A DNA stretch of 59,919 nt from Sphingomonadales bacterium (GTDB taxonomy: Bacteria; Pseudomonadota; Alphaproteobacteria; Sphingomonadales; Sphingomonadaceae), in assembly GCA_025362295.1 (NCBI GenBank), contig JANYGX010000013.1:1-59919 (forward strand), written 5' to 3'. Under the pieces are notes generated by a model. The model saw only the letters and a program-made list of their open reading frames with translations. It ran no database searches and was not told the DNA's origin. Below, piece after piece: positions 1 to 9,287 of the stretch (its first letter is position 1; every line of letters starts with the position of its first letter). The translations under genes and the position numbers were made by a program.

Positions 1-89
1 CGGGACGGAACGTCCAGAAACCAACCGAAAAAAGCCTACCGCATTGACCACGTACGGTCTCCGGCGCTGGTTGTTCGTTTGATCGTTAA

Positions 90-131
90 ACACCCCCCAT
101 GCGCCCCTGTCGGCACCAAGGGGAGGGGTGT
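90..131 (-). terminator. Possible hairpin terminator after olsB
   Basis: A two-part stem: ACACCCC (90-96) can pair with GGGGTGT (125-131), and inside it CCCCT (104-108) with AGGGG (119-123). Read on the minus strand it lies about 33 bases after the stop of the acyltransferase gene and is followed by TTTAA, a poor U-tract. It could end that transcript, but the weak U-run makes it only a candidate. Nothing else is recognisable in positions 1-163. Confidence 0.35.
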
Positions 132-163
132 GTTCATGGCATTTTCGTGCCGTCTCAAAACGC

Positions 164-1027
164 TCACTCGGGGTCGTTTGCACTCATTTTATACCGGTCA
201 GAATAGCGTGCGGCGATGCCTTCGACTGGCAGTAGAATGAAGACATCAGTGGTGTTGAACTGGCTGTCAACGAAAGCGCCATCGCCAATCACACACCCGA
301 CACGCAAATAGCCTTTGACCAGCGGCGGCAACTGGCGCACCACTTCGCGCACGTCATACTGGTCAGGGGCCAGGCGGTTCATTGGAACATAATGTTCAGG
401 CAGGGCGCGCACGCGCAAATCCGGCCCAGCCAAATGATTTTGATACAGATAGGATAGCGTTGCATCGTGGGCTGTCGGGAGCACGCCGTGCAATGAGGCG
501 CAGCCAAACATAAAGCCGATATTGTGTGTCGTTAGGTAGCTTGCGATGCCACGCCACAACAGGTTGATGGTTGAGAGGTTGCGGTAAGCCGGGTGCACGC
601 AGCTGCGGCCCAGCTCCAGCAGTTGCCGCCCTTCACCGATACGCGCCTGAAAATTTTTCGACAGCAGTGGCGAGAGGTCGTACTCACCGGAAGAATAAAA
701 CCCGCGATGCTGGCGTGCAACAATCTCACGGAGCAACCTATAAGTGCCAACAACTTTTGGCGTACCATTGTCGCCGTGGTCAATCACCAGCAAATGGTCG
801 CAGATGCTGTCGTAGAGATCGATATCGCGCTTGTGCGTCCGGTCTTCCAGCGTCGGGGTGGCCCCCATTTCATCGTAAAATATATCGTAGCGCAGGGATT
901 GCGCAGCGGCGATTTCTTCCTGGGTTGTCGCCAGCCGGACATCGAGTTTGCCAGCGCGGTGTATATAAGGTGAAGCGGCAAGGGTGGCGGCAGCAATAGC
1001 GGTTGATCCTGAGGTTCGAATTGGCAT
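164..1027 (-). CDS. olsB: L-ornithine N(alpha)-acyltransferase (OlsB-like GNAT)
   Basis: Likely transfers a 3-hydroxyacyl group from acyl-ACP to ornithine, the first step of ornithine-lipid synthesis at the inner membrane. The protein has the family layout: a short N-terminal tail, then VRLATTQEEIAAAQSLRYDIF, and the core ELGRSCVHPAYRN followed by LLWRGIASYL, as in OlsB/hemolysin-like acyltransferases. No second-step acyltransferase (OlsA) lies in the window. I start it at 1027 because AAGGA sits five bases before that ATG; an in-frame ATG at 1057 would add ten residues. Family assignment is strong; the exact acyl acceptor is inferred from family. Confidence 0.82.
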   Translation of the reverse strand: MPIRTSGSTAIAAATLAASPYIHRAGKLDVRLATTQEEIAAAQSLRYDIFYDEMGATPTLEDRTHKRDIDLYDSICDHLLVIDHGDNGTPKVVGTYRLLREIVARQHRGFYSSGEYDLSPLLSKNFQARIGEGRQLLELGRSCVHPAYRNLSTINLLWRGIASYLTTHNIGFMFGCASLHGVLPTAHDATLSYLYQNHLAGPDLRVRALPEHYVPMNRLAPDQYDVREVVRQLPPLVKGYLRVGCVIGDGAFVDSQFNTTDVFILLPVEGIAARYSDRYKMSANDPE

Positions 1028-1179
1028 AAAAATCCTTTTTTGTAACTTGATTGGCATTATGACCTACCAGATGTAGGGGTCTTTTCGTTTGTCCTCACAA
1101 GATGCCATAAACTTGAATTGTGACAATCGTGTCATACTTCAGGCACACTTTAACCGCTGGCAGTAGAAACTCGATCAAG

Positions 1180-2493
1180 TCAGGTCAATTGTGACTTATT
1201 TGCCACAAGATCTCGTTTATTCATGAAAAACAGAATGATTAGGCTTGGAATGAAGGCTAAACCGCAGAAAATATAGAAATTGAACCAGCCTAGCCCTTCC
1301 ACCAGTCGGCCAGACTGGGTGGTGAGAAAGGTGCGAGCAACAGCCGCCAGCGATGACAGCAGCGCAAACTGGCTGGCTGTATAGGTGCGGCTGGTGAGCT
1401 CTGAAAGGTAAGTGGTAAAGATCGTCAGACCAACACCGGTTGCAAAACTGTCCATGCCGATCGCACCGCCCATAAGGTAGATGTTTTTTACACCACTGCC
1501 AACCAGTGCAAAGCCGAAATTGGCCAAGATCATGAACAGCGCAGCAATCAGCAAACTGCGCATTTTGCCAAACGCCACAAGTGTGGGGGCAGCGACGGCG
1601 GTGCCCGCTATAAGCGCCCAGAAGCCAATCAATTTGTTCAATGTAATATATTCGGTGTCGGTAAATTTCATATCCTTGAAAAATGGGCCAATCATGTTTT
1701 GGCCCATCGCATCACCAACCTTGTAGAGCACAACAAACGCGAGAATGAGCACCGCGTTGAGTGTGCCAATGCGTCTGAAAAATTCGATGATCGGCCCGGC
1801 AATGGTTGCAACGCTCCAATGTGACAGGCGGGCGAATACAGATGTTTTGAGTTGTGCACCCTGAACACTGGCGCGTGCAGTATCGCCCGTGAGGGCTGCA
1901 GCAACGGCTCCAAAAATCACCAAGCCTGACGTAAAAGAGTACGCCAATGGCCAACCAAGAGCGGCCCCTTGTTTGGATTGCAACCAGACGGTGCCAGCAC
2001 CAGCGGCCAGAAACCCGATGCGGTAGCCAAACTGATTCATCGCCGTGCCATAGACGAGCTCTTCCTGCGGCAAAATTTCAATCCTGTAGGCATCGATAAT
2101 GATATCCTGCGTGGCCCCGAGAAAGGCAACGATAACGCCCCACAACACAAAGCTCTCTTTATGATCCAAGGGATTACTAAAACCAAACTTGATGATTGCG
2201 ATGACAAGGAAAACTTGTGTGACATATAACCAGGCCCGGCGCTGTCCAAACAGCTTTGAAAGAACAGGAATGGGCAGCTTGTCAATAAACGGCGACCATA
2301 AAAACTTGAGCGTGTAGGGTGTGCCCAAAGCAAACGCAAAGCCGATGGTTTTTTTATCAAGGCCCACACTGGCCAGCCAATAGCTCATAGTGGACAGCAA
2401 CAGCGTCAGCGGAAAGCCGCTGGAGATACCAAGAAAGAAGGCCGCCAGCGGACGCGGGCGAAAGTAAGCGGTGATGGCTTTAAAGTTTATCAT
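1180..2493 (-). CDS. ampG: AmpG-like MFS muropeptide permease
   Basis: A 437-residue major facilitator protein with about 12 hydrophobic segments. The N-terminus (FRPRPLAAFFLGISSGFPL), the GFAFALGTPYTLKFLWSPFID stretch and the FLGATQDIIIDAYRIE loop are typical of AmpG, which imports anhydromuropeptides released by cell-wall turnover so they can be recycled in the cytoplasm. Its ATG overlaps the stop of the upstream yifB/comM gene as ATGA (2490-2493), so the two are probably translationally coupled, though no functional link is obvious. No ampD, nagZ or beta-lactamase regulator is adjacent. Another substrate of the AmpG/SLC33-like family cannot be excluded. Confidence 0.8.
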   Translation of the reverse strand: MINFKAITAYFRPRPLAAFFLGISSGFPLTLLLSTMSYWLASVGLDKKTIGFAFALGTPYTLKFLWSPFIDKLPIPVLSKLFGQRRAWLYVTQVFLVIAIIKFGFSNPLDHKESFVLWGVIVAFLGATQDIIIDAYRIEILPQEELVYGTAMNQFGYRIGFLAAGAGTVWLQSKQGAALGWPLAYSFTSGLVIFGAVAAALTGDTARASVQGAQLKTSVFARLSHWSVATIAGPIIEFFRRIGTLNAVLILAFVVLYKVGDAMGQNMIGPFFKDMKFTDTEYITLNKLIGFWALIAGTAVAAPTLVAFGKMRSLLIAALFMILANFGFALVGSGVKNIYLMGGAIGMDSFATGVGLTIFTTYLSELTSRTYTASQFALLSSLAAVARTFLTTQSGRLVEGLGWFNFYIFCGLAFIPSLIILFFMNKRDLVANKSQLT

Positions 2494-3998
2494 CCGACGA
2501 CACCAGTTCTGCGGTAGCTCAGCGCTTCTGCAATATGGATGCGGCTGATATTGTCCTGTCCGGCAAGATCCGCCAGAGTGCGCGCCACACGCAACACGCG
2601 CGTATAGCCGCGCGCCGAAAGCTTCATGGCATCGGCCGCTTGTGTAAGCAGTCTGCGACCTGCATCATCGGGGGTTGCAATGGCTTCGAGTACCTTGCCG
2701 TCCGCTTCGGCATTGGTGCGACAGGTTGTGCCCTCATAACGTTTGTTCTGAATATCGCGGGCCGCTGCCACACGCGCTGCAACCTGTGCTGAACCTTCTG
2801 CCGGTGGCGGCAGAGTTAAATCGGCCGCCGACACGGCTGACACTTCGATATGCAAATCAATGCGGTCCAGCAGCGGGCCCGATATGCGGGACTGATATTC
2901 CTGCGCACAGCGCGGTGCCCGCGCGCAGGCCAGCGCTGCATCGGCCAGATGGCCGCACCGGCACGGGTTCATCGCCGCCACCAGCTGCACCCGTGCGGGA
3001 TAGGTAACATGTGCATTGGCACGCGCCACCACCACCTGACCCGTTTCCAGCGGTTGCCTTAAACTGTCGAGCACAGCGCGCTGAAACTCCGGCAGTTCAT
3101 CGAGAAACAAAATGCCAAGGTGCGCCATGCTGACCTCGCCGGGCCGGGCCTTGATGCCGCCCCCCACAAGTGCCGCCATGCTGGCACTGTGGTGCGGCTG
3201 CATGAACGGCCGTCGCTGCGAAATGCGACCATCGGTGAGCGTGCCAGCAATCGAGGCCACCATTGAAACCTCTAGTGCCTCGGACGGCGTAAGGGCAGGC
3301 AATATGCCTGGCAGGCACGCGGCCAGCATCGACTTGCCAGAACCAGGCGGGCCGCACATCAGCAGGTTGTGGCCACCGGCGGCGGTCACCTCCAGCGCGC
3401 GTTTGGCCGACTCCTGCCCTTTGATATCAGCGAGGTCAGGTCCGGTGCTGGCTTTAATCATCTCGGCGGGTTTGGGCGGTGCCAGCAGTTGCGACCCCTT
3501 CAGATGATTAACCAGCGTGATGAGATCGGGGGCGGCCAGCACATCGATTCGACCGGCCCAGGCCGCCTCTGAGCCTTGCGAGCCCGGGCAGATCAGACCG
3601 AGATCCTGCCCTGAGGCATGGAGGGCTGCCAGCAAAACACCCGGCACGGCGGTGATGCGGCCATCAAGGCCGAGCTCGCCCACCGCTATATAGGCCGCCA
3701 GTGATTCGGCATCGATCAGGCCCATAGCGGCCATCAAGCCCAGTGCAATGGGCAGATCGTAATGCGAACCTTCCTTAGGCAGATCGGCGGGTGACAGGTT
3801 AACGGTGATGCGTTTTGGCGGAAAAGCCAGCGCCAGAGACGCCAGGGCTGCCCGCACGCGCTCCTTGCTTTCGCTCACGGCCTTATCTGGCAGACCAACG
3901 ATGGTAAAGCCGACCGTGCCATTGATCACCTGCACCTGCACATCAACACTGCGAGCCTCAAGCCCCAGAAACGCTACTGTAGATACATGTGCAACCAA
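2490..3998 (-). CDS. comM: YifB/ComM family Mg-chelatase-like AAA+ ATPase
   Basis: Full-length 502-residue member of the YifB/ComM family. Residues 1-170 form the ChlI/Lon-S5-like domain (LPDKAVSESKERVRAAL, NLSPADLPKEG). The AAA+ core has Walker A GPPGSGKS at 216-223 and Walker B ILFLDELPEF at 296-305, followed by a cysteine-containing NPCRCGH loop and the C-terminal Mg-chelatase domain. In Vibrio and Haemophilus ComM is a branch-migration helicase promoting integration during natural transformation, but the family is also common in species not known to be competent. Coupled by a 4-base overlap to the ampG-like gene downstream. Confidence 0.9.
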   Translation of the reverse strand: MVAHVSTVAFLGLEARSVDVQVQVINGTVGFTIVGLPDKAVSESKERVRAALASLALAFPPKRITVNLSPADLPKEGSHYDLPIALGLMAAMGLIDAESLAAYIAVGELGLDGRITAVPGVLLAALHASGQDLGLICPGSQGSEAAWAGRIDVLAAPDLITLVNHLKGSQLLAPPKPAEMIKASTGPDLADIKGQESAKRALEVTAAGGHNLLMCGPPGSGKSMLAACLPGILPALTPSEALEVSMVASIAGTLTDGRISQRRPFMQPHHSASMAALVGGGIKARPGEVSMAHLGILFLDELPEFQRAVLDSLRQPLETGQVVVARANAHVTYPARVQLVAAMNPCRCGHLADAALACARAPRCAQEYQSRISGPLLDRIDLHIEVSAVSAADLTLPPPAEGSAQVAARVAAARDIQNKRYEGTTCRTNAEADGKVLEAIATPDDAGRRLLTQAADAMKLSARGYTRVLRVARTLADLAGQDNISRIHIAEALSYRRTGVVG

Positions 3999-4106
3999 AA
4001 CGACTTCCCAACCACTGTTAAGGATCGATTACACAATGAATGCGGGCTTGTCGAAGTTTCTGTGGGGGATTAGGACATGAACCATATTGAAAAATAGGAT
4101 TGAGCT

Positions 4107-5099
4107 ATGACCAAAGCCACAAAACGACCGAAATGCGTTGTCACCCGTCGGCTGCCGGAAGCTGTGGAAACCCGCATGGCCGAGCTGTTTGATGTGGAAC
4201 TGAACCTTGATGATAAGGCTTTTGGCCGCAAGGAGATGGAAAAAGCTGTTGCCGAAGCTGACGTGCTGGTGCCCACAGTGACTGACACAGTGGATGCAAA
4301 GCTGCTAGACAAAGCCGGGCCGAACCTCAAACTAATTGCCAATTTTGGTGCGGGTATTGACCATATCGACCTCCCGGCAGCCCGCAAAAAAGATATCGTT
4401 GTCACCAACACACCCGGTGTGCTCACCGACGACACGGCCGACATGGCGATGGCCCTTATTCTTGCCGTGCCGCGCCGCATTACGGAAGGTGAGCGGCTGG
4501 TGCGATCTGGCAACTGGCACGGCTGGGCACCGACCATGCTGCTTGGTCACCGCATCACCGGCAAGCGCCTTGGCATTATTGGCATGGGCCGCATTGGCCA
4601 GGCGGTGGCAACCCGCGCCCGCGCGTTTGGCATTGCCATTCATTATCATAACCGCGAGCGGCTGCCCGCTGCTATCGAGCGCAGTCTGGAGGCGACTTAT
4701 TGGCCGACACTCGAAGCGATGCTAAGCCGGGTTGATATTATATCAGTCAATTGCCCGCACACACCGGAAACCCACCACCTGCTGAATAAAACGCGACTGC
4801 GATTGTTGCAGCGCCACGCCTATGTCATCAACTGCGCGCGCGGCGAGATTATTGACGAAGCCGCCCTTGCCGCTGCACTGGAGCACGGCACGATTGCTGG
4901 CGCTGGGCTTGATGTGTTTGAGAAAGAGCCTGCGATTCATGCCAAACTGCTGGAACTTAATAATGTGGTGCTATTGCCGCACATCGGCTCCAACACAATC
5001 GAGGGCCGCATTGCCATGGGCGATAAGGTGATTATGAACATCCGCCACTGGAGCGACGGGCACCGCCCGCCCGATCAGGTGCTGGAGGGTTGGGCTTAA
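4107..5099 (+). CDS. Glyoxylate/hydroxypyruvate reductase (D-2-hydroxyacid dehydrogenase)
   Basis: A 330-residue D-2-hydroxyacid dehydrogenase. The nucleotide-binding motif GIIGMGRIG is at about 156-164. The catalytic triad is visible as Arg245 (NCARGEIID), Glu274 (EKEP) and His292 (PHIGSNT), and the substrate loop as NFGAGIDHID. After the second beta strand the residues HYHNRERL put an Arg near the adenine ribose, suggesting NADPH preference. This pattern fits GyaR/GRHPR enzymes that reduce glyoxylate and hydroxypyruvate. It is transcribed alone, divergent from yifB. The exact substrate among small 2-keto acids is inference. Confidence 0.85.
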   Translation: MTKATKRPKCVVTRRLPEAVETRMAELFDVELNLDDKAFGRKEMEKAVAEADVLVPTVTDTVDAKLLDKAGPNLKLIANFGAGIDHIDLPAARKKDIVVTNTPGVLTDDTADMAMALILAVPRRITEGERLVRSGNWHGWAPTMLLGHRITGKRLGIIGMGRIGQAVATRARAFGIAIHYHNRERLPAAIERSLEATYWPTLEAMLSRVDIISVNCPHTPETHHLLNKTRLRLLQRHAYVINCARGEIIDEAALAAALEHGTIAGAGLDVFEKEPAIHAKLLELNNVVLLPHIGSNTIEGRIAMGDKVIMNIRHWSDGHRPPDQVLEGWA

Positions 5100-5124
5100 T
5101 GCGTGCACCCGATTGTATGACGCT

Positions 5125-7116
5125 TTAAGCCGCCTTGCGCTGGCGGATGTGTTCCAGAAACACCGCGAGATCGCTTTGAAGTTTATGCGCCTGAGCGCCG
5201 ACGTCTGCGGCAACAGCCACGACCTGTTCAGCCGCCGCTTCTGCCGATATCGCGGCCTCATCAACATTGATCACAGCATCAGCTGTTTGTTTTGTTTCAG
5301 CGGCCGATGTCTGGATATTGCGGCTGATATCTCCTGTTGTTGCGGTTTGTTCTTCAATGGCTGACGCAATATGTGTGTTCATTTCACTCACATTCAGAAT
5401 AGTTTTATTGATCTCTTCAATAGCCTTGACGGCATCTTTGGTGGCCGACTGAATATCACTGATTTGAGTGTCTATTTCACTGGTGAATTTAGCGGTTTCG
5501 ACGGCCAGCGTTTTAGCCTCGGTTGCAACGACAGCAAAGCCACGGCCTGCATCACCAGCGCGCGCAGCTTCTATCGTGGCATTGAGTGCCAATAATTGTG
5601 TCTGCCCGGCAATTCGGCCAATAACATTGATAATATTGCCGATGTTATTGGCCGCTTTGGTCAGATCCTGCACCTGTTTTTTGGTCACTTCGGAATGCTT
5701 GACAGCCGCACGTGCCGCCATGGACGCGCTACCGACCTGTGCTGATATTTCTGTAATTGAATTTGAAAGCTGCTCGGTGCTTGGTGCTATAACGGCCATA
5801 TACTGGCGCGTCAGTTCACTAGATTTAGCGGCAATAGCCGTTTGCGTGCGCGTGGTTGTTGTAATCTTTTTCATATCGTTGGCGGCGGACGAAAGTTGCG
5901 TGGCAGCTGTGCCTAAAACTTGCGCAATGCTGCCAACGTTTTGTTCCAGCCGGTTTGCCAGTTCATGAATGGATGTATCAGACGCAGCGTTGAGACGGGC
6001 ATTTTCAGACCGTACATCGGCTACGGTTATTTCAAGCAAATTCTGGTTGTCAAAATTCTTTTTAACGGCATCACGAAAATCAAGCACACCACGAGCCAAT
6101 TTGCCAATTTCAGTTTTTAACTTGGTGTAAGGGATGTCAATATCCGTTGTGCCAGACTGAATATAAGCCATGCGCAGTGTCAATTGCGCAACGGATGTAT
6201 TGAGCGACCGGGCAATATAAAAGGCTATCGCAAGAGCAAGAAGCGTTGCTATGCTGATCATTCCAATATTTTCAGTTTTTTGTTCACTACTTTTATCTTA
6301 TCTTGCCTTCAATTCCTTTTGAAACTCTGATAAAAAAGACAAAAAGAGAGTATTTGATGTTTTTAAAACCGCATTGATTTTAATATCCAGATTGATGTTT
6401 TTATTGTCATGACCGTTTTTGTAAAGCGCTTCCTTGTAAGTGGTTATGGCATCAACAGCGTCAGCATAGGTTGGTGTTAGCTGTTTCCTCACTTGCCCAG
6501 TTGAATCAGCTCTATAAACACTTTCGAGATTAGCTTGCATATCATGCGTCAACATATCAATGTTACCGATGTATTCCGCTTCTTTGCGTTCAATCGTGAA
6601 TTTTTCAGTAGCAGATCGTTTTGCCTCAACATCGAGAATTTTACTTATAAAATCATATATACGCGGTAACTTTTCCGTTGCAATGTCGCCCACAAAATAA
6701 CTGTCCAGACCAGGATCATCCGTTATGTTTGATTTGTTTGCCACTCTTTGAATCAGCTTCAAAACAGGCGTAATTGTCTGATTGGTAATCAACGGATTAT
6801 TCTTCAGGTCGTTAAAAACAAGCTGCACATCTGAAAAATCATCAGCAGTCAAGAATTTTTGACTATATATACGATCAGCTTTGCTGAGCTCAGCAATATT
6901 TTTGTCTATTGAAACTGAAGGGTTTAGCTGCTTTCGCAGCATTTGATTGAGCAGCAACCAATTCGCCCTTACATAAACAGTCCCTTCGAGCTCTGCCTGG
7001 CTAAATTCATTCATTTCCCGAAGATTTATTTGATAGACCTGTAACAATATTATCACTGGCAAAGACCAGATAACACAAAGCAATATCAGTTTATGTATAA
7101 GTGACAAGCGTTGCAT
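5125..7116 (-). pseudogene. Methyl-accepting chemotaxis protein split by an in-frame TAA
   Basis: Two reading frames (7116-6298, 272 codons; 6261-5125, 378 codons) are the halves of one chemoreceptor. The stop TAA is at 6300-6298. The twelve codons after it and the downstream ORF are in the same frame, and 272+1+12+378 gives 663 codons, exactly the length of the paralog directly upstream (7132-9123). The stop replaces Gln273 (CAA) of that paralog, just before transmembrane segment 2. The first half keeps TM1 and the periplasmic sensor; the second keeps TM2, the HAMP-like linker and the signalling hairpin ([19 protein letters not shown], about residues 500-520). No other disruption is visible, so the lesion is recent, a sequencing error, or tolerated by readthrough or reinitiation at the ATG at 6261, which lacks a good ribosome site. 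Confidence 0.85.
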
Positions 7117-7131
7117 GTTATTGCCTTTACT

Positions 7132-9123
7132 TTATGCCGTCTTGCGCTGACGAATGTTACCCAGAAACATTTTTAAATCATTCTGCAGCTTGTTGGCCTG
7201 AGCGCCGACATCTGCAGCAACTGTTACAACCTGTTCAGCAGCGGCTTCTGCGGAAATTGCTGCCTGGTCAACGCTCATGACAGCATCCGCTGTCTGTTTT
7301 GTTTCAGCAGCGGATGTCTGAATATTGCGGCTGATATCACCTGTTGTTGCGGTTTGCTCCTCAATAGCCGCAGCAATATGCGTATTCATTTCGCTCACAT
7401 TAAGAACCGTTTTATTGATCGATTCAATGGCTTGTACCGCCTCTTTTGTAGCCATTTGAATTTCATTGATCTGGGCATCGATTTCGCCTGCGAATTTGGC
7501 CGTTTCGATCGCCAGGGTTTTAACCTCGGTTGCAACCACAGCAAAGCCCTTGCCAGCATCACCTGCGCGTGCCGCCTCAATCGTGGCATTGAGCGCCAGG
7601 AGCTGTGTTTGCGCAGCAATGCCGCCGATAACAGTGATGATATTCCCAATCTTGTTGGCTGCCTGGGTCAATTCACCAACCTGTTTCTTGGTCACCTCAG
7701 AATGCTGCACAGCGGTATTTGCCGCAATTGAGGCACTCCCAACCTGTGAAGATATTTCCATGATAGAGCTTGAAAGCTGCTCCGTGCTGGGCGCAATAAC
7801 CGCCATATATTGACGCGTCAGCTCGCTCGATTTTGCTGCCAACGATGTTTGTTGCCGTGTCGTTGTCGAGGTGATTTTCATTTCTTGTGCGGCTGCGGAC
7901 AATTGCGACGCCGCCGTGCTGAGGACTTGCGCAATGCTGCCAACATCGCGCTCAAGTGCATCGGCAAGTGTGCTGATGGCCTGTTCGGAGGCATCATTCA
8001 AACGACTGTTTTCGGCGCGCACCTCTTTAACCGTTTTCTCCATCACATCCTGATTATCAAAATTCTCTTTCACAGCATCGCGAAAATCGAGAATACCGCG
8101 CGCTAGTTTACCCATTTCAGTTTTCAGCTTAACATATGGAATATCTGTATTCGTTTTGCCGGTTTGAATGTCCCCCATGTGTTTTAAAAGCCGGGCGAGT
8201 GATACATGCAACGATTGTGCTGTAACATACGCCAAAGCCAGAGCACCAAGAACAGCAAAGATAACAAGTTCCGTGTTTCTGTTTCTTTGCCCGACAACAG
8301 CTTTTTGTCTGGCTTGCAACCCGTTATCAAGTTCAACCGACACTGCATACCAGAGAGCATTGGATTTTTCTATGATAACATGAAACAGCTGATTGAAGTT
8401 TACGTCTGCAGCGCCTGCGCGACTTTGATAGACGGCGTCTTTGTATGCCGTGATGGCATCAACCAGATTACCGAATAATGGAGCGATAGTTTTTTGAACA
8501 CGGCCACTTGGGTCAGCCTTGTAAGCTGCTTGCAAATCATCACCAAGATTTGATGATATCACATCGATAATGCCAAAATTAACGGCTCTTGCCCTGTCCA
8601 CAACAGCTGCAGCACTGACCGATTTCCGCTTTTCAACATCCAATGCGTGACTGTATAATTTATATAGATGTGGTAGCTTGTCTGTGAGGGAATCGGCAAG
8701 GAAATAGGTGTTGGCTTCCGGATCGAGAATGATATTCGATGAGCTCGCCACCTGACTGATAAGAGCCAGTACAGGTTCCATTGTCTGCTCGGTCACAACA
8801 GTGTCACGTTGCAGTTTATCAGTCTCTTGCTTGAGGGCAGTATAAGCTTCTGCCGAGTTCAGTTGACCGCGCAGCTTCTGATCAAGAGCATCAAGCGGTT
8901 TCAAATCAGGCATAGACGCATTTGACAAGTCCGCCTGCCGCAGCGCCAGCGTGTGGAGCAGGGGCCAGGCAGCTTTGAGATAGCTAGCGCCTTCAAGCTC
9001 TAGGGTATTGAACTTGATTGTTGTGGATACATTATCTTGATAAATCTTGAACAGAAACACAACCGGCATCGCCCATATCACGCACAAAAGCACGAGTTTA
9101 TTGATAAGTGACAAGCGCTGCAT
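7132..9123 (-). CDS. Methyl-accepting chemotaxis protein (intact paralog)
   Basis: A 663-residue transmembrane chemoreceptor. TM1 is at about 9-27, a roughly 255-residue periplasmic sensor of mostly helical character follows, TM2 is at about 286-303 and a HAMP-like linker at about 304-360 (KLKTEMGKLARGILDFRDAV). The cytoplasmic methylation/signalling domain contains [20 protein letters not shown] and [13 protein letters not shown]. It ends in IRQRKTA, without a CheR-binding pentapeptide. It would relay ligand binding to CheA/CheW, but no che or flagellar operon is in the window, so it must signal to distant genes. It is 15 bases upstream of its broken tandem copy and probably co-transcribed with it. 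The ligand is unknown. Confidence 0.92.
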   Translation of the reverse strand: MQRLSLINKLVLLCVIWAMPVVFLFKIYQDNVSTTIKFNTLELEGASYLKAAWPLLHTLALRQADLSNASMPDLKPLDALDQKLRGQLNSAEAYTALKQETDKLQRDTVVTEQTMEPVLALISQVASSSNIILDPEANTYFLADSLTDKLPHLYKLYSHALDVEKRKSVSAAAVVDRARAVNFGIIDVISSNLGDDLQAAYKADPSGRVQKTIAPLFGNLVDAITAYKDAVYQSRAGAADVNFNQLFHVIIEKSNALWYAVSVELDNGLQARQKAVVGQRNRNTELVIFAVLGALALAYVTAQSLHVSLARLLKHMGDIQTGKTNTDIPYVKLKTEMGKLARGILDFRDAVKENFDNQDVMEKTVKEVRAENSRLNDASEQAISTLADALERDVGSIAQVLSTAASQLSAAAQEMKITSTTTRQQTSLAAKSSELTRQYMAVIAPSTEQLSSSIMEISSQVGSASIAANTAVQHSEVTKKQVGELTQAANKIGNIITVIGGIAAQTQLLALNATIEAARAGDAGKGFAVVATEVKTLAIETAKFAGEIDAQINEIQMATKEAVQAIESINKTVLNVSEMNTHIAAAIEEQTATTGDISRNIQTSAAETKQTADAVMSVDQAAISAEAAAEQVVTVAADVGAQANKLQNDLKMFLGNIRQRKTA

Positions 9124-9287
9124 TGAATTGACCTTTTGAATATTTATACGCTTTAGTCCGGTTGTGGTTAAGAACCCCTAAATACAGTGGCTTAAACTAT
9201 GATATAGTGCTGATATCGCTTTAATTATGGTTGAAATTTTGTATATTTTTACCAAAACTTCATACGGGACTATCAGGCTTTTTATTT

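Noticed and set aside
4036-4080. 14-codon leader peptide before the hydroxyacid dehydrogenase gene
   Set aside because: No ribosome site, no attenuator-like hairpin and no run of a regulatory amino acid.
9124-9287. TPP riboswitch upstream of thiL
   Set aside because: The conserved CTGAGA and ACCTGA core elements are absent.
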